A DNA stretch of 31,287 nucleotides, taken from NCBI GenBank assembly GCA_902475785.1, contig CABSAN010000022.1, positions 1 through 31,287 of the forward strand. Reading direction: 5' to 3'. This DNA is from an uncultured Collinsella sp. Its GTDB lineage: Bacteria > Actinomycetota > Coriobacteriia > Coriobacteriales > Coriobacteriaceae. The notes beneath the pieces are model-generated. The model was not told where the DNA came from. It ran no database searches and was given only the letters and a program-made list of their open reading frames with translations. Positions within the stretch are counted from its first letter, which is position 1. Every line of letters begins with the position of its first letter. A program made the translations under genes and the position numbers. This document shows, piece by piece, positions 25,539 to 31,287 of this stretch.

Positions 25539-26606
25539 ATGGCGCTTCCCATGGTTTATGGCGGTCCCGGTCGGTATGTTCAGGGGCCGGGGGAGCTTTC
25601 GCGCCAGGGCAGGTATTTGTCATGGTTGGGCTGCGCTGCCTATGTCTTGTTTGACCAGGGCACCGAGGATCGGCTGTGCAGGCAGATCGTCGATGGATTT
25701 CTGGATGAAGATCTAAGCGAGCCGTTCTTTAAGATTTACAACGGTCCGTGTACGGAAGATGCCGTTGTAAAAATGGCTAAGGAAGCCCGGGCCGAGTATT
25801 GCGACATGGTGGTGGGTATTGGCGGCGGCAAGATGCTCGATATCGCCAAGGCCGTTGCGTTTTATGCCGAGTTGCCGTTGTGCGTATGTCCCACGGCAGC
25901 GTCGATGGACGGTCCGTGCAGCGCGATTTCGGTGTTGTATCACGAGGATGGGTCGTTCGACCGCTACCTGATGCTCGAGAAGAATCCGGACCTGGTCGTG
26001 GTCGATACCAACGTGGTCGCGGCGGCCCCACTGCGTATGACGGTCGCTGGCATGGGCGATGCGCTGGCAACGTACTTCGAGGCGCGTTCGTGCGCCGCGG
26101 CGCACGGCGTCAACGAACACGGTGGCGCGCCGGGACACTTGGCCTTGGTTGCGGCTCGTGCCTGCTATGACACACTCATGGAGTGCGGCGTCGCTGCCAA
26201 GCGTGATCTCAAAAAGGGTCGTATATCGCCGGCGGTTGAGCGCCTGATCGAGTGCAATATTCTGCTCTCGGGTGTTGGCTTTGAGAGCGGTGGCCTAGCG
26301 CTTGCCCATGCCATCGCCAACGGCCTGACGATTCTGCCCGAGTGCAAGGCCATGCATGGTGAGGCCGTAGCGTTTGGCCTGGTGGTGCAGCTGCGCCTGG
26401 AGCGTGCACCCGAGCTTGATCAGGTGCTCGAGTTTTGCCAGCGCGTCGGTCTGCCGACGACGCTCGAGGAGCTGGGCCTTGACGAGATTTCCGATGCCGA
26501 CCTGATGAGCGTTGCAGATGCGGCCTTTAGAAACGAACGCAATTTGGCTAACGAACAGGCCAAGGTGACCAAACAAAAGCTCGTGCAGCTCATGTGCGAG
26601 GCATAG
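25539..26606 (+). CDS. Glycerol-dehydrogenase paralogue
   Basis: The 355-residue protein is a diverged copy of the preceding GldA. It keeps VVGIGGGKMLDIAKA, D124 in MDGPCSAISVLY, and the metal ligands D174 (GMGDALATYF), H257 (LALAHAIANGL) and H273 (MHGEAVAFG), so it is likely active. The N-terminus (LPMVYGGPGRYVQGPGEL) and C-terminus differ and the last 40 residues are unlike GldA, which suggests a different substrate such as another polyol or hydroxyketone. A GAAAGGG lies about eleven bases before the ATG, longer than ideal. Codon use is less biased than in the two upstream genes, suggesting lower expression. The 151 bases after it hold no clear terminator. Confidence 0.88.
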   Translation: MALPMVYGGPGRYVQGPGELSRQGRYLSWLGCAAYVLFDQGTEDRLCRQIVDGFLDEDLSEPFFKIYNGPCTEDAVVKMAKEARAEYCDMVVGIGGGKMLDIAKAVAFYAELPLCVCPTAASMDGPCSAISVLYHEDGSFDRYLMLEKNPDLVVVDTNVVAAAPLRMTVAGMGDALATYFEARSCAAAHGVNEHGGAPGHLALVAARACYDTLMECGVAAKRDLKKGRISPAVERLIECNILLSGVGFESGGLALAHAIANGLTILPECKAMHGEAVAFGLVVQLRLERAPELDQVLEFCQRVGLPTTLEELGLDEISDADLMSVADAAFRNERNLANEQAKVTKQKLVQLMCEA

Positions 26607-26757
26607 CTTGGCGCTTGATTGACCTTGTGCAATCGAGGCGGAGATAAGCCATAGACTATTTGCCTCAAAGGTGCTCCGCGTGTAATTTGCCCGAGGCACG
26701 GGCCGATAGCGTATCATTATCTCTTGCTTGTTTGCACTGCTCAGGGAGGGGCCGCGC

Positions 26758-28011
26758 ATGGCGCAGGAACACGATCTGTTTGATGACATTATCGAGATCA
26801 GCAAGGGTTTCGACTTTCTTAAAAACCCGCTTGGCGGCGTGACCGATGCACTCGATCCGTCGGCGCCGCAGTGGAATCCTGCCGACTACAAGGAGCGCCC
26901 GCGCGGCAATACCATTCCGTGCCTGACCTGCAAAAACGAAAAGAGCGGCTGCACCGCGTGCATGGACGTGTGCCCGGTCAACGCTATCGAGGTCGAGGAA
27001 GACGCCATTGAGATCCTCGACTCCTGCCGCAAGTGCGGTCTGTGCGCCGCTGCCTGCCCGACCGAGGCGATTATCTCGCCGCGCCTGGCGCCTAAAAACC
27101 TGTATGACGATATCGTCTCTGCCGCTACGAGCCACGAGACCGCCTACGTCACCTGCACGCGCGCCCTCAAGCGCATGCCGCGCGAAAACGAGGTCGTCGT
27201 TGCCTGCGTGGGCGATATTACGGCCGAGACTTGGTTCTCGGTACTGGCGGACTATCCCAACGTGAGTGTGTACCTGCCGCTGGGCGTGTGCGATAAATGC
27301 CGCAACACCGGCGGTGAGGATATTCTGGGCGAGGCGATTGCGAAGGCCGAGGAGTGGTCCGGCACGGGTATGGGCTTGGAGGTCGACCCCAAGAGCCTCA
27401 AGTGCCATAAGCTTCGCGAGTACGAACGCAAGGAGTACATGGAAAAGATTGCCCGCACCACGGGCCTGACGGTGACCAAGCTCAACCCGGCGACTGCGGC
27501 ACTGGCTTCGGTGACGCAGAAGTTGAAGGCCCACCGTCACCAGATCACGCAGCTCGAGCGCACGCTCAACACCATGTGCGGCACCACGACGACCAAGCGT
27601 CGCCGTTCGCTCACGCACGGGCGCCAACTGGTGCTCTCGACGCTGCAGAACCATCCCGAGCTTGCCCAGAACATGCAGGTGAGCACGCCGGAATGCGATT
27701 TTGACAAGTGCACGTCGTGCGGCGAATGCGTCAACGTGTGCCCCACGTTTGCCTGCGATTTGGTGGGAAGCGGTCGCTTTGCACTGGAGTCCACGTATTG
27801 CCTAGGTTGCGGAGCCTGCGTCAAGGTGTGCCCCGAGCATGCGCTCAAGCTGGTCGAGCACGATGCGTCCAATCTGGTCGTTGTCGACCCCGAGGCCGAG
27901 GAAAAGGCCGCTCAGAAGGCCAAGGCTCACGAGGAGGCCGAGAAGGTCAAGGCTGAGGCAAAGGCCAAGCTTGACAAGATGCTCGACCAGGTGGAAAAGC
28001 TCGCGGACTAG
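26758..28011 (+). CDS. Ferredoxin-type protein with four [4Fe-4S] cluster motifs
   Basis: This 417-residue iron-sulfur protein is probably an electron-transfer partner. The N-terminal part holds two cluster motifs: C55, C58, C65, C68, C72 and C90, C93, C96, C100. The C-terminal part holds two more: C318, C321, C324, C328 and C348, C351, C354, C358. Between them lies a 200-residue region with scattered cysteines (AYVTCTRAL, VVVACVGDI, LGVCDKCRN) that I cannot assign to a family and that could bind a further cofactor. The last 40 residues are a charged Lys/Glu/Ala helix. ATG at 26758 follows GGGAGGGG; the frame opening at 26728 is rejected. It sits after three NAD(P)-type dehydrogenases, but its partner is unknown. 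Confidence 0.85.
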   Translation: MAQEHDLFDDIIEISKGFDFLKNPLGGVTDALDPSAPQWNPADYKERPRGNTIPCLTCKNEKSGCTACMDVCPVNAIEVEEDAIEILDSCRKCGLCAAACPTEAIISPRLAPKNLYDDIVSAATSHETAYVTCTRALKRMPRENEVVVACVGDITAETWFSVLADYPNVSVYLPLGVCDKCRNTGGEDILGEAIAKAEEWSGTGMGLEVDPKSLKCHKLREYERKEYMEKIARTTGLTVTKLNPATAALASVTQKLKAHRHQITQLERTLNTMCGTTTTKRRRSLTHGRQLVLSTLQNHPELAQNMQVSTPECDFDKCTSCGECVNVCPTFACDLVGSGRFALESTYCLGCGACVKVCPEHALKLVEHDASNLVVVDPEAEEKAAQKAKAHEEAEKVKAEAKAKLDKMLDQVEKLAD

Positions 28012-28029
28012 CTAAAAGAGCGTAAATGA

Positions 28030-28062
28030 TGGCCGGTAGGACAGGTACTGCCCCGCCGGCCA
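28030..28062 (+). repeat. Hairpin after the ferredoxin gene
   Basis: TGGCCGG (28030-28036) pairs with CCGGCCA (28056-28062) around a 19-base loop that contains GGACAGG. It lies about 18 bases after the ferredoxin stop, where a terminator is expected, but it is followed by A residues rather than T. It may still act as a 3' stabilising hairpin. Confidence 0.5.
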
Positions 28063-28134
28063 AAAAAAGTTGCGGTGGAATAGTTCCCGTTTTGCCTTTA
28101 AGCTGGCCATTCTAGGAACTATTCCACCGCAACT
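28062..28134 (-). terminator. Terminator of the gntR operon with a perfect 20-bp stem
   Basis: The 20 bases 28068-28087 are perfectly complementary to 28115-28134 and enclose a 27-base loop. On the minus strand it begins nine bases after the gntR stop and is followed by seven U residues (A-run 28062-28068). It is an unusually long stem for a terminator. Confidence 0.85.
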
Positions 28135-28143
28135 AATAGATGG

Positions 28144-28899
28144 TTAGCCCATGCTGCTCTGATGGGTCTCGCTGCCGTTATTGCGGCGGGTGACCGTTTC
28201 GTGGAGTAAAAAGAAGCTGGGAACCTGCTTTGTCTCGGTGTATTCCATAAGGATGCCGTCGGCGTTGTAGGTCTGTCCGCGTATAACGGCGAGTGCGTTA
28301 AAGTCGTCGAGATCGAGCACGCGCGCATCTTCGGGCGTGGGATGCTCAATCGTTACATCGCGTTTGCCCGTGGCAATCTTAATGCCAAGATCTTCTTCGA
28401 GGTAACGATAAATCGAATCGTTGACAATCTCGGGTGTCAGTCCCGGTACCTGTGAGCTTAGGTAATAGGAGTCGTCGGAGCACACGGCATGTCCGTTTGC
28501 ATAACGGATGCGTTTGGCGCGCGTGAGCTCGCAGCCTTCGGGAAACCCGGTAATCCTGGAGAGTGCCTTGCTACAGACGAGGAGCTCAAAGACAGTGGTA
28601 ACCGTTTTGAGCTCAAAGCCTCGGCTGGCTGCGATTTCCTTAAAGGTCTCGAGTCCGCCGCCGCCACGATTCGTCTCGTCACTGATGTTGCGAATGACGC
28701 GCATGCCTTTGCCTTGCTGGGGGAGCACGTATCCATCTGCCGCAAGCATCGAGATGGCGCGACGGACCGTCATGCGCGAACAGTCAAACAGCTGCGTGAG
28801 CTCAGTCTCCGAAGGCAGATAACTCTGATAGGCGTATGTGCCGTCGTCAATTGACTGCTTCACGTTGTCATAAATAGTTTGGAAGATGGCTCGCGCCAT
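28144..28899 (-). CDS. GntR-family (HutC/UTRA type) transcriptional regulator
   Basis: This is a dimeric repressor-type regulator of 251 residues. Residues 1 to about 75 form the GntR winged helix (IFQTIYDNVKQSIDDGTY, LPSETELTQLFDCSRMTVRRAISML, GYVLPQQGKGMRV). The rest is a UTRA effector domain, which in this subfamily usually binds a sugar phosphate. Landmarks are TRAKRIRYANG, DSIYRYLEEDLGIKI and the ending LMEYTETKQVPSFFLL. AGGAG precedes the ATG. It is 65 bases downstream of the zinc dehydrogenase and transcribed with it. Three palindromes in the divergent region to the PTS gene are its likely operators. The inducer is probably the phosphosugar made by that PTS, which is an inference. Confidence 0.92.
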   Translation of the reverse strand: MARAIFQTIYDNVKQSIDDGTYAYQSYLPSETELTQLFDCSRMTVRRAISMLAADGYVLPQQGKGMRVIRNISDETNRGGGGLETFKEIAASRGFELKTVTTVFELLVCSKALSRITGFPEGCELTRAKRIRYANGHAVCSDDSYYLSSQVPGLTPEIVNDSIYRYLEEDLGIKIATGKRDVTIEHPTPEDARVLDLDDFNALAVIRGQTYNADGILMEYTETKQVPSFFLLHETVTRRNNGSETHQSSMG

Positions 28900-28964
28900 G
28901 ACGGTCTCCTAGAGCTGGGTGCGCGAGCGACGGATGAGGGCCGCCCGCGCAGGTGTCAAGCGAT

Positions 28965-29990
28965 TTACTTGCTGGGGTCGATTATATATTTGCCCATGGC
29001 ACGCAGGGCCGGGTCTGACAGGATGGCGCCGAGTTCGTCGAGGGAAGCCACCTTGGCGACCATCGAGGATACGTCGAGCCTGCCAGAGTCGATGAGCTCG
29101 AGCGCGCGACGCTGTGTGTAAGGGTTGATGTAGGACGAGGTGAGCACGAGCTCCTTCTGGAAGACCTCGAAGGGCTTGACGGTGATTGTCTCATCGGGCT
29201 TGGTGAGGCCGAACATCATGACCGTAGCCTTGTGGCCGGCGATCTGGATGGCCTGCTCGATGGTGACGGGCTTGCCAACACACTCGATAACGACATCGAC
29301 GTTGCCGACGCCCTCCTGCTTCAGGCGGGCCGGGACGTCCTCGTGGATGGAATCAATTGCCAGGTCGGCGCCGAGTTTGAGCGCAACCTCGCGCTTGCCT
29401 TCGACGGGCTCGAGCAAGACAACCTTGGTGGCGCCGGCGTTTTTAGCAAGCTGCATCATGAGCAGACCGATCATGCCACCGCCGATAACGACAACTGTGC
29501 TGCCGGGCTTGATGTTGCACATATCGATGCCGTGCAGGCAGCAGGCGACGGGCTCGGTCATGGCGCCCTGCTCAAAGCTGGTGTGATCGCCCAACTTGTA
29601 GACTTGCTGCATATCGACGGAGCAGTACTCGGCAAAGCCGCCGTTAACAGTGGTGCCGTAACCGGTCATATGCTCGCAGTAGTGGTTGATTCCGTCGCGG
29701 CAGGGTTCGCAGCAGCCGCAGGGATGGTTTGGGTCGATGCACACGCGATCGCCCGGTTTAAAGCCAGCGACGTCGCTGCCCACGGCCTCGACAACGCCCG
29801 CAAACTCATGACCAAGGATCGTGGGCGGGGTAACGTCGGCTGCACCCTTGTCGCCTTCATAGATATGAACGTCGGTACCGCAGACGCCGCAAGCTTTGAC
29901 GTTGATCAGAACGTCGCGCCTGCCCACGGCCGGCTTTGCCGATTCCTCGACTCTGAGGTCGTGCTTTCCATAGAAGACCGCGCTTTTCAT
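28965..29990 (-). CDS. Zinc-dependent alcohol/polyol dehydrogenase (MDR family)
   Basis: This 341-residue medium-chain dehydrogenase belongs to the sorbitol/threonine dehydrogenase group. The catalytic zinc site is seen as C37 (ACGVCGTDVH) and H61-E62 (GHEFAGVVEAVG). The structural zinc cysteines are in the C91-C105 loop (CGCCEPC, HYC). The NAD-binding fold carries VVVIGGGMIGLL. AAGGAG lies seven bases before the ATG. It is followed by the gntR gene and is divergent from a PTS EIIC, so its substrate is probably a polyol or sugar (or its phosphate) linked to that transporter. The exact substrate cannot be read from the sequence. Its upstream region has an operator-like palindrome 47 bases before the start. 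Confidence 0.92.
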   Translation of the reverse strand: MKSAVFYGKHDLRVEESAKPAVGRRDVLINVKACGVCGTDVHIYEGDKGAADVTPPTILGHEFAGVVEAVGSDVAGFKPGDRVCIDPNHPCGCCEPCRDGINHYCEHMTGYGTTVNGGFAEYCSVDMQQVYKLGDHTSFEQGAMTEPVACCLHGIDMCNIKPGSTVVVIGGGMIGLLMMQLAKNAGATKVVLLEPVEGKREVALKLGADLAIDSIHEDVPARLKQEGVGNVDVVIECVGKPVTIEQAIQIAGHKATVMMFGLTKPDETITVKPFEVFQKELVLTSSYINPYTQRRALELIDSGRLDVSSMVAKVASLDELGAILSDPALRAMGKYIIDPSK

Positions 29991-30036
29991 GGTGACTCCT
30001 TAACGTGGCGGTGAATGTTGTAATGAAGTATAGGCA

Positions 30037-30070
30037 TGTCTATAGATATAGACAAGCACATCTAGACAAG
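30037..30070. promoter_or_regulatory. Operator-like palindromes on the dehydrogenase side
   Basis: TGTCTATAGATATAGACA at 30037-30054 is a perfect 18-base palindrome. Seven bases after its centre half, CACATCTAGACAAG at 30057-30070 carries one good half-site of the same type (TCTAGACAAG). Both share the TTGTCTA/TAGACAA core with the site at 30187-30202. They lie between the dehydrogenase start and the spacer centre and are likely binding sites for the neighbouring GntR regulator. Confidence 0.6.
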
Positions 30071-30137
30071 TAGAAAAGAAAATTGAAATGCAGCCATCAA
30101 CTATGTCAGATTTAACAGGCGAAATACTGGACATATA

Positions 30138-30168
30138 CCGTTTACGGCCAATAATCAACCGTTTACCG
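30138..30168. promoter_or_regulatory. Two CCGTTTAC repeats, 21 bases apart
   Basis: CCGTTTACGG at 30138-30147 is a perfect palindrome, and CCGTTTACCG recurs at 30159-30168. The 21-base spacing puts both on the same face of the helix. They are unlike the TTGTCTA operators and suggest a second regulator acting on the PTS promoter. Confidence 0.4.
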
Positions 30169-30186
30169 ACCGTAGTATTTATGCTA

Positions 30187-30210
30187 ACTTGTCTAGATAA
30201 GTGATATGAT
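30187..30210 (+). promoter_or_regulatory. Operator and -10 box of the PTS promoter
   Basis: ACTTGTCTAGATAAGT at 30187-30202 is a near-perfect palindrome of the same type as the sites at 30037-30070. TATGAT at 30205-30210 is a likely -10 hexamer, so the operator occupies the spacer just upstream and would block RNA polymerase. No good -35 is visible, which fits an activator-assisted promoter. The roughly 137 bases from there to the EIIC start are leader without a supported gene. Confidence 0.55.
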
Positions 30211-30347
30211 AAAAATAGAAGCGCAAGAAGTCAGGGAAGCGGGCCCACCCGTCCTATTGCACGAGGTACACGCAAACGGCGCGTCTGCGGTCTCGAGTGA
30301 AGCCAAAACCGCAGCCGCTCCGAATGAAGAGAGGGGGATTCCCCGTC

Positions 30348-31287
30348 ATGATGCAAAAGATACAACGTTTCGGCGGTGCAATGTACACGCCTGCAATTCT
30401 TTTCGCATTTTCCGGAATTGTCGTCGGCCTGGGTACGTTGTTTACCACCGAGGCGATCTTTGGCGAGATGGCCACTGCGGGCCATCTTTGGTTTGATTGC
30501 TGGAATGTGCTGCTCCAGGGTGGTTGGACGCTCTTTAACCAGATGCCGTTGCTGTTTTGCGTAGCGTTGCCAATTTCGCTCGCGAACAAGCAGAACGCTC
30601 GCTGCTGCATGGAGGCTTTGGCCATCTACCTTACCTTCAACTACTTTGTAAGCACAATCTTGGGGCAGTGGGGCCCTGTCTTTGGGGTCGACTACTCTGT
30701 CGAGGCGGGCAGCGGTACTGGTCTTGCCACTATCGCAAGCATCAAAACGCTTGATATGGGCATCATGGGCGCGCTCATTATCTCTGGTATCGCCACGATG
30801 CTGCATAATAAGTTCTTCGACACCGAGCTCCCCGAGTGGTTGGGCGTGTTCTCGGGTTCCGTGTTCATCTATATGATCGGTTTCTTCGTTATGGTTCCGG
30901 TCGCTCTTATCGCCTGCCTGGTGTGGCCGCATGTTCAGGCTGCTATCTCTGCCTTCCAGGGATTCATTCTTTCCGCCGGTACGTTTGGCGTGGGTGTCTT
31001 TGCTTTCTTCGAGCGCGTGCTGATCCCTACAGGCCTGCACCACTTTATCTATACGCCGTTCTATTACGACAACGCGGCGGTCAACGGCGGCATCTTTGCT
31101 GCTTGGGCCAATATCCTGCCCCAACTGGCTGCCGATCCGAGCATTGCTCTTAAGGATGCCGCACCCTGGGCTGCCTATACCTGCCCTGGTTGGACTAAGG
31201 TCTTCGGCTCGCTTGGCGTCGCCATTGCGTTTGGCTCTGTTAGACCAAGATTGACATTCCGCCCCATCGTCTTCTCGCGATTGCACA
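30348..31287 (+). CDS. PTS EIIC, alpha-glucoside type, partial and probably interrupted
   Basis: This is the membrane permease domain of a sugar PTS. The start MMQKIQRFGGAMYTPA and later segments (GGWTLFNQMPLLFCVALPI, ASIKTLDMGIMGALIISG, LIPTGLHHFIYTPF) match the glucose-superfamily EIIC of the alpha-glucoside/maltose group. They include the conserved HHF-Y-PF sugar-site region. Multiple hydrophobic helices are visible. About 295 residues are family-like, up to GSLGVAIAF. From base 31233 the frame stays open, but the expected continuation (a TAKPE-type loop) is missing and the sequence looks foreign. The gene is therefore probably cut by an insertion; otherwise the contig is chimeric there. 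The ATG at 30348 has a purine-rich AGAGAGGGGG about ten bases upstream. It is divergent from the dehydrogenase-gntR pair. Confidence 0.85.
   Translation, partial: MMQKIQRFGGAMYTPAILFAFSGIVVGLGTLFTTEAIFGEMATAGHLWFDCWNVLLQGGWTLFNQMPLLFCVALPISLANKQNARCCMEALAIYLTFNYFVSTILGQWGPVFGVDYSVEAGSGTGLATIASIKTLDMGIMGALIISGIATMLHNKFFDTELPEWLGVFSGSVFIYMIGFFVMVPVALIACLVWPHVQAAISAFQGFILSAGTFGVGVFAFFERVLIPTGLHHFIYTPFYYDNAAVNGGIFAAWANILPQLAADPSIALKDAAPWAAYTCPGWTKVFGSLGVAIAFGSVRPRLTFRPIVFSRLH
31233..31287. mobile_element. Possible insertion-sequence end inside the EIIC gene
   Basis: The 55 bases from GGCTCTGTTAGACCAAGATT onward do not code for EIIC residues. A GGCTCT start is typical of ISL3-family terminal inverted repeats. 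This reading rests on a short stretch at the window edge; no transposase is visible. An assembly join is the main alternative. Confidence 0.35.

Overview
The window is chromosomal DNA from a high-GC, gut-type actinobacterium. The most likely source is the class Coriobacteriia, and Collinsella or a close relative fits best. That placement is inferred from gene content and style: PTS transport combined with high GC, a type III glutamine synthetase, iron-type alcohol/glycerol dehydrogenases in tandem, MurT/GatD peptidoglycan amidation, and UTRA-type GntR control. No database comparison was possible. Most genes have clear Shine-Dalgarno sites, which allowed several starts to be corrected from the longest open frame.

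Left part (1-7.4 kb, plus strand): ribosomal proteins L13 and S9 (rplM-rpsI) end in a strong terminator. They are followed by an amino-sugar and cell-wall-precursor group: phosphoglucosamine mutase (glmM), a free-standing glucose-type PTS EIIA, and glucosamine-6-phosphate deaminase (nagB) behind a GC-rich structured leader. Next is a 999-residue regulator that joins a P-loop/MalT-like N-terminal region to a C-terminal SARP-type winged helix with a BTAD domain.

Middle part (7.4-15 kb, minus strand): yhbY, a SAM-dependent methyltransferase, a UPF0210/DUF711 protein, and a methionine-synthesis operon read in the order metF, MetH reactivation domain as a separate protein, and truncated MetH. Glutamine synthetase type III (glnN) reads away from metF across a divergent spacer that holds a palindromic element.

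17.4-22.5 kb: a possible MITE, a tRNA-Glu(UUC) whose 3' end and terminator are duplicated, and a three-gene minus-strand operon. Two helical-repeat proteins of unknown function come first, followed by a single-chain MurT-GatD fusion, which would be a one-polypeptide lipid II isoglutaminyl synthase.

Right part (22.5-31.3 kb): an iron-type alcohol dehydrogenase, two glycerol-dehydrogenase paralogues and a multi-cluster ferredoxin form a fermentation/redox group. After them, a GntR regulator and a zinc alcohol dehydrogenase (minus strand) are divergent from an alpha-glucoside-type PTS EIIC (plus strand). The intergenic region carries three similar operator-like palindromes, which suggests one regulator for both directions. 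The EIIC frame stops resembling its family about 55 bases before the window edge, at a sequence that looks like an insertion-sequence end.

A theme across the window is the number of long, non-coding inverted repeats in intergenic positions (about 9.0, 10.6, 15.0, 17.5-17.7, 18.15, 25.5 and 28.1 kb). Some double as terminators. Others, notably at 9003-9143, 14984-15071 and 17481-17714, do not fit that role and are the best candidates for undescribed repeat elements or structured RNAs.
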